Assembly: GCA_026874595.1 (NCBI GenBank)
Contig: CM049320.1
Span: 3,911,464 to 3,975,463, forward strand
Direction: 5' to 3'
Length of the DNA stretch: 64,000 nucleotides
Origin: Sipunculus nudus
Taxonomy: Eukaryota > Annelida > Sipuncula > Golfingiida > Sipunculidae
The notes under the pieces are model-generated. The model was not told the origin of the DNA and searched no databases. It saw nothing but the letters and a program-made list of their open reading frames with translations. Made by a program: the position numbers and the translations under genes. Within the stretch, counting starts at the first letter, position 1; each line of letters starts with the position of its first letter. Shown piece after piece: positions 34,419 to 46,477 of the stretch.

Positions 34419-34606
34419 CAGGGGCGGACTAGCTCTCCTGGAAGTTTCCCGAAAGACCGCTGGCATACATTGATGCTACACCCAGTTGGCCTATGCCGCT
34501 ATGGTGTCGACAAAGTATTGATGCAAGTTAGCCGATAGTTATAAAATTCGGGCCGCATATTCACTCAAACTTCCTGGGCCTGTTTCTCACCCCAGTCCGC
34601 CCCCGG
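34419..34606. mobile_element. hAT-like MITE, copy 2
   Basis: Starts CAGGGGCGGACT and ends AGTCCGCCCCCG, a 12-bp inverted repeat with few mismatches. Flanks TTTGTTTT and GTTGTTCT could be a decayed 8-bp target duplication (6 of 8). Internal sequence is unlike copy 1. Confidence 0.5.
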
Positions 34607-36139
34607 TTGTTCTCTCGCCTTGGTTATAGTTGTTAACCCCCTTCTCCCCGTTTGTTAAATATTTAGGCTTAAATGTCTTTCATGCTTTCTTTGACCTATG
34701 CATGGCGTCGAACGTTGCGTATTCGTATTGATGATGTTAATAGTCTTATATAATAAATTTAATTGATTGATTGGATCCGCACGAGTTCTGAGTGCAAGAA
34801 ATAAAAAGGGGAGGAGTCGCCCTGACTCGCCCAAATGTATGCATTTATTAATAAATATACCATGAATGATCTCCTAGAAAGCGCTTCAAGGAGATTTTTA
34901 AAAAAATACTTTAAAAAATTATAGGACTTTATGAAATTTTATAAACAAATTAAAATTAATAAAAATATATATAAAATTTATCAAGGGTCATTTATTAGTT
35001 GAACAAATAGTATTAAATGAGCTGTTTAAAAAAATATGCATGAGTTATATGCAACCGGGCTGCGAAGAATCAGATGGAATGCACTTAATAGTTACAAAAC
35101 TGTGAAGCTGTGTTTCCATGTGCGCGTGTGTGCTAAAAAAGCGCTTTGTCCATGTGCGCGTTTTGTGTATATACGTGAACTGGTAGACGTATATAGGCTA
35201 GTTGTACAGTTGACCTAGCAAGCCCTCAGTTCACGCAGACCCTATGCGTGAAAATTTTTACGCTCATACGCATGCATAGGCCTATCTAGCTGACGGACAC
35301 ATGGGAACACCCAAGGTACAAAATCATATTCATGACCGATTTTTTCACGCTTATAGGCCTATTATAAGCCCTATATGTGTGTGTGTGTGTGTACATGTGT
35401 GTGTGCACATGGAAACACAACTAAAAGAAGGAAAATTTTTCAGCGATTCAGATGAATGCATCTGATCTGAAACTCGCAATTCTTTTCTTACCCATATACA
35501 TTAATGTTTCATTTAATCCCGAATCATTTCCAATTCAATCCAGAACTTATCCTAGGCCTCTCAAACACAGACACATGCACATACATGTATGCATTATTAA
35601 ATACAGGTACCTAACTTATTAATATGGGCTGCATTATTTAAAATATGTAAAATATGATTTATAAATATATATATATATATATGAATATAAATATATATAT
35701 AGTATGAATATATATATACACACACACACAGGTGTTCAAAACAATTTGTTTCTCTTTGTCAGTACAAACCGCAACAGTTGTTAAATCATATGTACATGTA
35801 TATGTCTCCTAGTCGTTTATATGACGGCGTACAGATGGCGCTGTTGCACGACCTAAATGCTATCAAGATTGCCTTGTTTTCCCAAGGCTTTTGGGCCACA
35901 GATTTCTTCAACTGAATCGAAGATTGTTTATGTACTCAACCCACGGATATACTATTACGCAATATGTCGTTCTGAGGGAGGGGAAGATACAACCCCTTTT
36001 CTAATCACAGTACAAGCATACCCAAAGAGGCGAACAAAAGGTTCCCGTTAAAGCCATCATGTAACCTCTGGGCCTGACCTCGTCCAGGGAATGTGGGCGG
36101 ACGGGACTCTTAAAATCGATCCACAAGTTTTTTTTTTCT
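34607..36139. other. Gene-free AT-rich stretch
   Basis: Contains (GT)n near 35,376-35,403 and AT-rich microsatellites near 35,664-35,735. No exon recognised. Confidence 0.5.
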
Positions 36140-36349
36140 CAAAAAGTGGGTCCCGTGGCCTTGACCTTTGACCCCGTGACCTCAAAATCGATAGGGTTCT
36201 TCAATCGTTGTGTGGGTGAGCCATATGTGAAAGATGAAGGGGTTAGATTAAACGATTTGGCTTTAAATCGACCCACAAGGCAATCCCGGACGGAAAGACG
36301 GACGGACGCACGAACGGAGGCGTTACTAGGCTATATCCCCTCCTGCAAC

Positions 36350-37634
36350 CTTTTTTTTATTGAACATATGATACAAATACAATGACATGATTTTAATTAC
36401 ATCATCATACAATGTACATACAACATAAACATGTATACATGTATACATTCACATTAAGGTTGAAAAAAAAACTAACTGGATGCACATAAACAACAATTAC
36501 AGACAGGGTACGTTATAAACATTTTGAAACCTGTTGGTGTTTTTTTGTTTGTTTTAAGATAGGTATTATTTCAGCAATTAAATGCTTGAAGAACATTTTG
36601 AATATAAGGCCATTCTAACTGATCAAATGCTTTTTCAAAATCAACTGATAACAGATAACCTCCTATCTTTTATTTTAATGTGAGATAATGCTTATAATTT
36701 TTATTATATTTTCTCCGATATATCTATTTTTCATGAAACCAGTTTGATATGAATGTATTATTGAAGGTAAGACTAATTTCAGTTTATTGGCTAAAGTTTT
36801 TGCTAATATTCTATAATCAGTATTAAGAAGAGAACAGGGACGCCAGTTTTTCAAAAGTAGTTGGTCCTTACCTCTTTTAGGAATAAGACATTATCCCTTG
36901 ACGCATAGTGAGTGGAAGGCAGCCTTTATTATAGGAGCAACTGATAGCATTTATAAAATATTTTATTTTAAATCAGACCAAAACATTTGATAAAATTCTA
37001 CTGGGAACCCATCTGGGCCTGGAGTCTTACTAAGGGCCATTGAATCATAGTGTTTTTGAATTCTTCAGTTTTTAAATTCTTCTTCACATGAAGTCCTTTC
37101 CTCTTCATTAAGCATTTTATTATTTTCTAGTGAAAAGGAATCCCTATTAACATTATTAGACTTGGCTAGAGCTGTATATAAATTTGTATAAAATTGTAGT
37201 TCCTCATTTAATATCTCTTTGGGTTCTATTACTATTCTACCTTATTTATCTTTGAGTTTTATTATGGATTTTTGATCATTGTTTCTTTTTTCCAGGTTAA
37301 GGAAATATTTAGTAGGTTTGTCCCCCTCTGAATACCAAGTGGTTCTTCATCTTAAAATTGCTTCTCTTGTTTTCTCTTCAATAAACTCTTTATGGTTATT
37401 AACTGCTACTTCCCAATTTTCTTTGTCTTTAGTATCACCTGTTGTGTTATATATAGTCTGAAGTTGATGTATTAACCTTTCTGAATGTTTAATTTGTTCC
37501 GTTTGAGCTTTTTTCTTGTAGGCTGCATATGCTATTGTTTCTCCTCTTATCTGACATTTTAAATTATCCCACATTAATGATAGATTTGTTCCTTTATTAT
37601 TGTTAATAGTATCTTTTATACACTCTTTTATTTT

Positions 37635-37678
<44 letters not shown>

Positions 37679-38011
37679 CATTGATCCTTTAATAACGAAC
37701 AATTTAATTAAGAGAAACCTGGTCCATTCTTATGTTCTGTTATTGCCATTTGATTGTAATTAAAGAATGGTCACTTTTATACCCAGCTTCAATATCAGAT
37801 TGGTTTATACAACTTATTAGGCTATCATTAATTAGAAAGAAGTCAAATCTACAAAATACTGGATTAGGAAGATATCTATGCCAGGTATTTTCTAAATGGT
37901 TGGGATGTTGTAATCTCCATATATCAGATAACTGTTCTAATTCAATCCAATGGCTTATCGCTTGTCTAGATTTTATGTGACTTCTAGAATGCCCACCCTT
38001 TTAATCTAACT
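36350..38011 (-). mobile_element. Dead L1/Tx1-like LINE, 5' truncated and internally deleted
   Basis: Minus strand. Endonuclease C-terminus at 37,979-37,727 (IWRLQHPNHLENTWHRYL, SDHSLITIKW); linker at 37,574-37,347; SEGDKPTKYFLNLEK near 37,340-37,290; then reverse transcriptase blocks TPGPDGFPVEFYQMFW (near 37,030-36,975), LIPKRGKDQ and NWRPC (near 36,890-36,838), and SVDFEKAFDQLEW (36,655-36,612). Stops and frameshifts separate them. The catalytic YxDD region is absent: sequence passes straight to a 3' tail ending in poly(A) (T-run at 36,351). Flanked by an 11-bp duplication CCTCCTGCAAC (36,339-36,349 and 38,012-38,022). Confidence 0.85.
37637..37677. repeat. (TA)n microsatellite inside the LINE
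   Basis: About 40 bp of TA between the endonuclease remnant and the linker region of the dead LINE. Confidence 0.9.
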
Positions 38012-38040
38012 CCTCCTGCAACTTCGTTGCGAGGGGAAAA

Positions 38041-41000
38041 TAAATGCTGGTCATTTATATTATGCGGCGCTGCAAAGCGGAGAAAGCATAACTTTTTTTC
38101 AGCTTTGTCGTGAACAGTGCGACGTTTGGTATTTGGACACTCCAGTTTTAATATTTTCATGTATAATCAACCTTTTTCACCAGCGTTCGGTGTGGACGGG
38201 CCTTGATGCGTACCACGTGTTCGACAAAACGACTGGTAGCCATACAGACGTAACCTAGCTGTTCGTTTCCGGGTTTACAGAAACCCTCAGTAATATGAAT
38301 AATTTACTATTCCGCCTCTATGAACACAGCCAGTCACATAATGAAAAAAAAAACTTGAGCCTATTTGGGGGAGAATTCTGACCCACTGCTATATACACAG
38401 CGTGCGCTCGCGTCACCTCCCCGTCTTTTTGCTACTGCTTTGTACATCCGCCAGGTTGCATGGGGTTATCATGCACAGGCGCTTGAATCCCTATTTATAA
38501 TAAGTTTTCATATCTCACATGTTTTTAGAGATACTACGTTGAAATCAAGTCAAACGTCCCAATAATAAAACAGTTATACCGTGTTATCACTTGTAATACA
38601 TCAAAAGGTAGGCAACTCGGCCAAAACCTTTCGTGCGAAAATGGGGGAAGTTACGTTCTCGACCCGCTTATACTCGCTTTGTCTTCCTTTAATGCGTAAT
38701 TCATCTGATCGTTCAATGCTACGGGAGTTACAGAATCAAATCCATCCAATTTCCATTGTTTTCAACCATCAATACATATGATGACCTTTCTCCAAAACTG
38801 TTATAAATGAACACATATCTAACAAAATCATATCCGATGAAATTGTTGTAGGAAACTGAACCGTTGTAAACTGATCTGTTAATAGCTTCTTTTATATATT
38901 TGTACCCAAAAGGCCCTCAGAAGTAATTATGGTTGTGCATTCGGATAAATAATAATTATGTGTATACTTCTTTCTCTTTATAATTCTGTCTTGGTATATA
39001 CCCTTTTTTTCATAGGCCCTAATGTGAAAATGCCTTGCCAATCTCTGTCAAATTATTATGCATACACTTAAAATCTTGGTATATGGGAAAATGCTAAATT
39101 TATGATATTTTGACTACTGCTAGTATTTAGTTATGAATAAAAAAGCTAACCTGTATAGTCCGTTCCACCACCCCTTTCAACGTGACTTTTCGCGATTATT
39201 TCCATGCCAAACTTTCCAAACAAGACTTGCTTCAGTTGCAGAAAGAGGAAAATGCGTATTTTTTTGGTACCTTACTTGCTTATGATATAAATATTATTCA
39301 CTTAACGGCCTAGTTGTCATGTCTGATATGTATATACAGTAGTATGATCACCTCGGCGCAGAGAGAAAAATATTGTTTGAAAATTTAACGTAGCCCCTGT
39401 GGTGGCCGCCGACGGCTTTTTTAACAACAGTTAAAAAAATTGAGGAGTCCATTCTCAAGGGCTACCCCTGAGGCAAATAAAGTAGCTAAGGTATTTCAGT
39501 TTTCGTTTATAATGCAAACTTCAGTCTGGCGTTATCTCATCCAACGCATGTTATGCGCCATGGTTCATATAGTGAGGCCTGTGAGGGCACTAAAGTGCTT
39601 GTTATTGTCCATGATCCCGCGCAGGCTCTCCTGATCAGGAGTCATTGACATGTACCTCACGTGTGCGTATTGGCCACGTTTTCCCTGCTCACGTGTATGC
39701 TATATGGTTGGCCGTAACTGGCACACCAGGAAAACATGTTTACTCCCAGCGCTAAGGGCTATATTAGAGGAATTTCAAGTCCCGATATTTATCAAGATTT
39801 ATACCCAGTTTCAAATTCTCACGCCAGGTGCCATGATGGAAGACAAATGTACAACGAAACCCAAAATGGTAGAACGTACATTAATTACTTGATTCTCACG
39901 GACTTCTTATTTTATTCTCTGGTCTCTGTACCATTCGTAAACCATAATTTTTATAATGTACGCACGCGGAAAAAACATACAAGAATAGATTTTTAAGCTA
40001 GGAAGCATCAGTCACTGCACGACATTCGCCAACATTTTGGATCACGAGGTCAGCTGCGTCTGCCAGGACAAAGGCGTCATTAGTTATGTACAGGAATTGC
40101 GGTCGGGAATTTACACTGTTTCTCCCCTCCTAATTGGTAAAGAATTATTTTAAACAAAAACATATGATGGGGATCCAGTTACCTCAAAACATGAAAGACT
40201 TGTACCTCAGGGAATCAAATTCATTAAATATATTTTGAATCAATTGACACATAAAAAATGATTCAAGCAATAGCGTAAAAGAAATAATTGCTCTGCCACC
40301 TGGTGCCACCTGGCGGGTCCTTCTGACGATGACCATGAAGGGGTAACTGAATTATCAAGTCATAATGACCTATGTTTTAATATTAATGAGGAGGTCAGAA
40401 AGCAGAGAAGATGAAGTAGAGCAGTCAAATATCTGACTATAGCTTGTTTGTTTTTGGTTATAATCTTTGATGTGTTAAAATCGCTCGACTATGTAATCTC
40501 TTATTTGTTTGGTATAATCTCAGTTAAGCGGGCAGCGTTGGTCAGTGATTTGTAATACATAGTCAAAACACGTCAGGCAGAAGCTTGTCTGGGACTGGCT
40601 GTAATAGAGCTCTGCTTGATAACATTTCAAAACTTGAAGAAAATGAGATAATAAATAGAGCCCGGTCAAGCTGACTGATGCAGGGGTTACGCTAAGCTGT
40701 CTCCGTACATTTATTAATAAACGTGCACTCTCTTTTGACTCACAGCCACTATTCATGAACTAATGATTAGAGAGAATGCTGCTTGTTACAAGCCAATAAA
40801 ACCGAGAGACGGCGACTTAGTCGGACATTCTGAAACGGGCGGACGTTCATGTCGAAGCCAGTGAAGCCCTGGATACCGGCATACCACGCCTTCTAAGTAT
40901 GTCGACCTGTCACAAGCCAACCACAATTTTATGGCTTGGTTGCTCTGGGCCCCATCAGTGATAATAAACTATATAAGCTTTCCACCGGAAGGCCAAAGCT

Positions 41001-41576
41001 CCTGTTTTAGAGAGATATCAAACAGGAAATTCTTATCTCGCACTGTGACTTCAGCATGGCAGCCTTACTGTTGGAAGATTAAGGCGCATTCGAAAATTCT
41101 AAACTGGTTTTTGTTCCGGGTAATCCGGTTCTGCATGGTTTCACCTTGTACTTTAAAGTGGACGGTTTCGGTTTGAAAAGAAAATATTGATAACATCGTA
41201 AATTATTTATTATTAATTGAAATTAATTAATTATGAAAATTTTCTAAAAAATAGAGATCCATGCCTGCGCACTTTTAGACCAAGTGAGAGCATTATTAAT
41301 TTTGACTGGCAAATATGTCTTCAATTATGATGAAAATAGAGTGTTTCTCAGCGTCTTATAAAATGTCCACGTGTCAGACGAGATGGCCATACAGGATACG
41401 TGCGGCTTACAGTGAGGAATATTGAATTCAAAACACTTCAGAAAGAATGTTTATATCTCAGTCATTGCTTATTTAACTGTAACAGGCATCAACAGTATCA
41501 ATTAATATAATAATAAACAAAATTTCGCTACTTTGTCCCACCACCGCCATCTTGCCAGTATAATTATCGAATGGAC
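38041..41576. other. Gene-free stretch with one dispersed repeat piece
   Basis: No exon recognised. Near 39,710-39,748 the phrase AACTGGCACACCAGGAAAACATGTTT resembles 14,247-14,283 in intron 3, so an unnamed dispersed repeat is present. Otherwise nothing seen. Confidence 0.45.
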
Positions 41577-41624
41577 GGTTTTGGCGAAACCGAAACCATC
41601 TCCGGAGGTGGTTTCGCCAAAACC
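41577..41624. repeat. Perfect 15-bp inverted repeat (hairpin)
   Basis: GGTTTTGGCGAAACC and its exact reverse complement, separated by 18 bp. It lies just before a GTCC-type repeat head in minus orientation (41,640-41,735). Confidence 0.9.
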
Positions 41625-41639
41625 ATATGATTTGTGACC

Positions 41640-41735
41640 TGCTAACGGATGGCCGGGCGGAAGGACGACGGACAAAGACCCATCGCTATAGCTCCGCATG
41701 ACTGAAAGTTAACTGAGCTAAAAATACAGGCGTTG
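41640..41735 (-). repeat. Molluscan-type repeat head (minus)
   Basis: On the minus strand it reads TTTTTAGCTCAGTTAACTTT, AGTCATGCGGAGCTATAGCG, then TTTGTCCGTCGTCC. This is the same head type as at 28,616. Confidence 0.6.
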
Positions 41736-41773
41736 CCACCGGCCTTATGAAAATTAAAAAAAACTAGTCATGG

Positions 41774-42286
41774 TTCAAGGGGCCCAATTACCTATAAAGC
41801 ATGTTTAATTAACACAAAAAATAGCTTCTTCTCTATAAAACATATCTGTACCTGCGACAATATTGCCTTAAAACCGTTTGCTTACTCCTGTAAATGAGTG
41901 TTAAAAACAGCGGACCGGGCGCGATCACAAGTGTCGATATAAACACAGGACGTGTTGCCGTGTGCATCGCGGACCCACAACACCTGTCAATCAGGAGATG
42001 ACCTGACTGACTTGGCCCAAAAAATGTAATACATGTTCCCGCTGGCTGAAACACCGCGTGTTGCGGCTAACAATCGGACTCCGGTCACGCGGCCATGTTT
42101 TGGTAAGCAGTCACACTTGGACTGTGTTTACCAACACGAAGAGCCATAACAAGGTGTTAAACAGCCGTATGTGAGGTACTGAGACTGTGTGCCGGGATGG
42201 TTTTGCTAGAAAACTTTTTCCTAAAGCAGACTGAACGGATAGTGTGAAAGAATGGGCATAAAATTACGCCTGATCATGTCCCTTTA
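41774..42286. mobile_element. TTAA-flanked MITE, copy 3 (nested)
   Basis: Begins TTCAAGGGGCCCAATTACC and ends GATCATGTCCCTTTAA. It splits another repeat: the flanks AGTCATGGTT and TAAACATATG correspond to unbroken AGTCATGATTAATAAACA at 42,880, so the target was TTAA. Confidence 0.75.
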
Positions 42287-42362
42287 ATAAACATATGAGT
42301 TTAAGGATACTAGATTAAACCACACCTGAGAAACTGACACGATTGCTGTCATTTAAATTTGA

Positions 42363-42677
42363 GACGTTTATCGGGCGCGCGGTATGCAATATGCGGAGTG
42401 CGGTAGCAGAACGCGGTATGCGAAGTGCGATATAAAATCGGATGGGGCATTTACTTTGCGGGCGGTAAAACACTGCGATATTGGCCCGATGATGTCAAAT
42501 CCCGCTAGGTCGCGCTGCATCTGTAGTTCATGCATATTGTAACCTGAGCCCATGAGCGGTATACTGTGTGCGGTATGCGGATCTAATTCACTCCTACCGG
42601 GTCTGGTTAACGCTTTATGATAAAATAACCAGAGCGAATTTTTTTCGCATACCGCATACCGCGCGCCCGGTAAACGC
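42363..42677. mobile_element. Foldback MITE
   Basis: Inverted ends CGTTTATCGGGCGCGCGGTA and, at the right, CGTTTACCGGGCGCGCGGTA (reverse strand); about 23 bp with one mismatch. Short GCGGTATGCG motifs recur inside near both ends. About 315 bp with no coding capacity. Confidence 0.7.
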
Positions 42678-43560
42678 AGCTTTAGGGTCTAAAAATGAGG
42701 GGGGGAAATGTGTGAAAAATCGTAAAATACAGATGCAGCATCTGTTGAAACAATTTATGATCAATTAATAAACCAGGTTACAGAACACTAGAAAACAAAT
42801 CCAGTTTAGGAGCTGACAAAAAGTGCGTCCAAAATAGAAAAAAAGGGGGCGCCACCGGTCTTCAGGGACTGATAAAACCAGTCATGATTAATAAACATAC
42901 AAGGTTTCAGAACACTTGATAATACCACAGCTGATAAAACTGATACGACTGCTGTCATTTGACTGTTTCAAAAAACATGAAAAAAATACAGATGACGCTA
43001 CCAGATTTCAGGAACTGATAAAACCAGTTATGATCAATAAATACGCCAGATTTCAGGACCAAGATGAAACAATTGAGAAAATAATAAACACCGATATAAA
43101 TTGGCAGTCTGGAAAATAGAAAAAAAATTTAGGAGGAACCACCAGTCTTTAGAAGCTGATGACACTGAAGGTCTTAGTGACATCCTTGCAGATTTCCAAG
43201 GAGATTTTCAAGGACCTCCCGGGATATTCAGTTAGAAGTTTCAAGTTCGTTTAAGCCGTGCTTACGGCCGGACAATTGGGCGGAAGGACGACGGACAAAG
43301 ATTGATCGCTTATCTCAGAATGACTGAAAAGGGTTTTTAAGCACACGAGTTCATAGATAGGCCTATGTCGATATTTAATAATCACATTTATAGCAGAGCA
43401 GAACAGTTATGTTTAGTCTTATTTAGCATTCATTTATCATGTCTTATCGCGTTAGAATTATGTTATTATATATAATAATTTTAAAAGTATGCTAGTTGTT
43501 TTGTGCGAAATAAAAATGCCATGACGTATAGTTTAGGAAACCTTCGAAGAATGGGAACTA

Positions 43561-43665
43561 CATCCGTACCGCGTGTATCCGTACATCATATATCCGTAAC
43601 TCGTATATCCATACCCCGCATATCCGTCATTTTTATAGCCATACCCTGTACATCCGAATCATACC
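43561..43665. repeat. 15-bp degenerate tandem repeat (7 units)
   Basis: Seven consecutive 15-mers of pattern YATCCGTAYNNCGTA, for example TATCCGTACATCATA and TATCCGTAACTCGTA. They sit in one open frame on the plus strand (43,503-43,733) as a five-residue repeat S-V/I-x-x-I. No sign that this frame is expressed. Confidence 0.85.
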
Positions 43666-43740
43666 GAACATTCTCTTTGCATTCTAAAGTATGGAAAATT
43701 CATACATATGTGTCCCAGTATGGCATCATTTAAAAGCAGC

Positions 43741-46477
43741 CGTCATAGCCGGAGCGTTTTAATATAAACTACCTAAGTAGACTGACTGTAGTAGCTCTCT
43801 CTCATATAAATACATCAAGCCTCTGGCGTCTACACTTTCAGAGATCTCAACTCATCTGGCGTCTATTTCATGTATAATGAGCGAGCCTGCAAGTGGTTGG
43901 ACCGAAATCACAACTGCCAATCAAATCCAACGAAGCAAATGTGAAATAAAAAAATCACTCGCCGTGTGTAGAAGAACACATGCGCCGGAAACGGAATAGG
44001 TGTATATGGCCTTATTTGATTGGTCATTTAAGTGATGCCCTCCCGGAAATGCCAAATGTTTGGTCTACACTAGCACCGCACGTGCTCGTACAGCCGCGTC
44101 GAGCAAGTCGTTGATCGGTTAAATTAACTTGTTTATTGTTCATGAAATAGACACCAGAGCGACTCGATGAAGCAAGATCTGTGGCTGCGTAGCTGCTAGG
44201 GGCTTGATAGTACGAAGATTCTCTCTCTTCCTCTTACTTTAATTTGAACAATCGTGGCATACGATAGGTTACCGGTAAATGATCCTGTCCCATTTTCAAG
44301 TCATTTAGAAAACTTTGTATCTAAAGTCGTTATGTGAGCGTTCGTACGACTTGCATATTGTGTGGCTCTAACAAGAGACGCTACGATCATCGATGGCCCT
44401 TAAAAAGCGAAAGCTATTAATTTTACTGATGGCGCTAAAAAGACTTTATCTACAAGATTTATAAATATAGTCTGCCAGTTCTTCACATCGAACAAGATTT
44501 AAGATAATCTGTGGAAGAGGCTATATATTTCAAGATATTTCTAAACAAACTATAATAACAGTTGAATTATGTAACCTTCATGTTGACTTATTTAGGCAAT
44601 GTATTTTATTCTTTTGTTTAATCGTACCTATGTTGCTATCAGGAGCGATAATTTAAATACATTTAACATACTTTTCTCAGGGTATACTTAATGGTCTGTC
44701 AATAAGCCGTAGCTCGGACGATATTCAGTCCAAGTATAACCTATAATAAATCACCGAACTCGATCCGATGTTAACATTTCCCCGGATAGTTAGCGATATT
44801 GACTATACAGAGCACGTGGCACTGCACATTTTTACTGGTATGTAACCGGCGGCGTGACCACGTGGTCAACATAACATCATTTTCTAAACGAGTCGCCAAC
44901 ATTTTCCTGCATAAGCTAGGCTTTTGCTGAAATCGTGAGAAAACTTTTTTTTCATTAATTATGAATAAAACGAATAAATAAAGCGTCCCGATCTGAAAGC
45001 TTCCCCCGCCAAGAATGCTAGTTTAAGTCTTCACCACAAGGGTACGCTCTCTTCAGGAGTGACCCAGAATTGGTCAAACAAGGGCAGCAGGCAAATGTAG
45101 AACGAATAATCTTCTAGTGCCGTGTGTGGCTGCTTGGTTGTATGCTCGCCATGCGGGGAGCCGAGAAAAGCTACTAGAATGAACAGACCTGGAAGACCAG
45201 GAAAGCAAAGTGTAAATTAAGTCGGATGAGACTGACATCGTCGTTGATATCAGACTATAAACGCCTTTACCTTTAACCTTTATTGAGCATCTGACCAATC
45301 AAAAACAGGCTTGTAAACCTATACTATTACCGATGTATGTTTCTTGTCTATACACAGCCATATAACATTGTATATTGCTTTACTTTTGTTACGTTGGATT
45401 AAGCGTTATGGTTTCTACCCCTCTGTGAACGAGAGTCTCAATACAGCTGGCAGGCAGGGTGGCCTGTAAGAACAAGGACTCTCGTCAGCGCAGCAGGAAC
45501 ATTGATGATAGGAAGATGCTTTTCTCGTATATAAAGAACTGCATGGCCCAGCATGCTTTCGATTTGCATATCTATAAAATATCTTTTTTTGACAATTTTA
45601 AACCTAAATCCTAATATCACAACTGAATAGGGACAAACTGACAGGCTACATAGGGGTTTTGATAATTCTTTTTTTTTCACAATTTTTTTCACGAGTAACA
45701 CAAAGCCGAGATGCAATTTACACTCACGAACATGCAATTTATCAGTCTTTGACTGGGACTATAAACCTTTCCCACATTGCGCAGACACGACCCACAAGAG
45801 CACGAATCTGCCGTTTAGTGTTTATGGGTGTCATGATCTGACCCCCACAATGTACCCAAGCTACTATATATATACATCAGGGGCGTGGTAAAAAGGTTGT
45901 GAAGATGGTAATTTAGTTTGTGTAAATATGTTGTATAAGAATTGTTTCAACATAAAATACACAAACATTGGTGTTTTGTGGTGAGAACTACTAAGCATAC
46001 GCATGTGCATACACATATGCACGTGACATATAAACTAAATTGGTTCCTTGAAATGTAACAAATATTGATTTGAGACAGTTGAGAGAAGTAGTCCCGGAAG
46101 ACCCACAGTGCTTATCAGGAAGAGGTTCGTTACGAGTAAAAACCCGTCTGGCGTGAGGGCAACTTTTTTCGGCTCACCCTTTCACCTTTCTCGGGTCATA
46201 AACAACAAATGTGAAGCTAAACACGGATGCTGTTTTTTTTATGCAAATCTGAGATTAAGACCCGCAGCCACATACGTCTACCTGATCATCAGGTAACATC
46301 GTGGTCAATTAACACTGTGTCTATAAACGCAGCGTGGCATCAAGCCCGCGTGGAGTGTTGATACAACGTGATTTTACGACGGAAGCTGCTTCATCAATCT
46401 GTCACATCGTTTGCATTAATCAGATGAATCACTTTATATAGCAGATTCTTTATACCTGGAGAATGTTTCAACATATA
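43741..46477. other. Gene-free stretch with a dispersed repeat copy
   Basis: No exon recognised. 45,780-46,142 is a copy of a dispersed repeat found again at 61,361-61,695. Confidence 0.45.
45780..46142 (+). repeat. Unnamed dispersed repeat, copy 1
   Basis: Shares in order with 61,361-61,695: CTGCCGTTTAG(T)GTTTATG, ATAAGAATTGTTTCAA, GTGTTTTGTGGT, AGTAGTCCCG and GAAGAGGTTCGTT. Same orientation, substantially diverged. Confidence 0.6.

Larger units (their letters stand above)
36140..38040 (+). repeat. Molluscan-type dispersed repeat, split by a LINE
   Basis: The left part (36,140-36,349) reads CCGTGGCCTTGACCTTTGAC, CTCAAAATCGATAGGGTTCT, then a GACGG-rich end and TATATCCCCTCCTGCAAC. The right part (38,012-38,040) continues CCTCCTGCAACTTCGTTGCG then AGGGGAAAATAA. 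This block order is that of a very common mollusc repeat, as I remember it. Confidence 0.6.
41736..43340 (-). repeat. Composite repeat nest with tandem units
   Basis: The minus head at 43,340-43,265 carries GTCATTCTGAGATAAGCGAT and TTTGTCCGTCGTCC. Body units recur on the plus strand as GCCACCGGYCTT, AAACYAGTCATGRTT, AATAAACATA and GCTGTCATTT near 41,740, 42,850 and 42,990. The leftmost unit is broken by the TTAA MITE (41,774-42,286) and by the foldback element (42,363-42,677). Confidence 0.55.
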
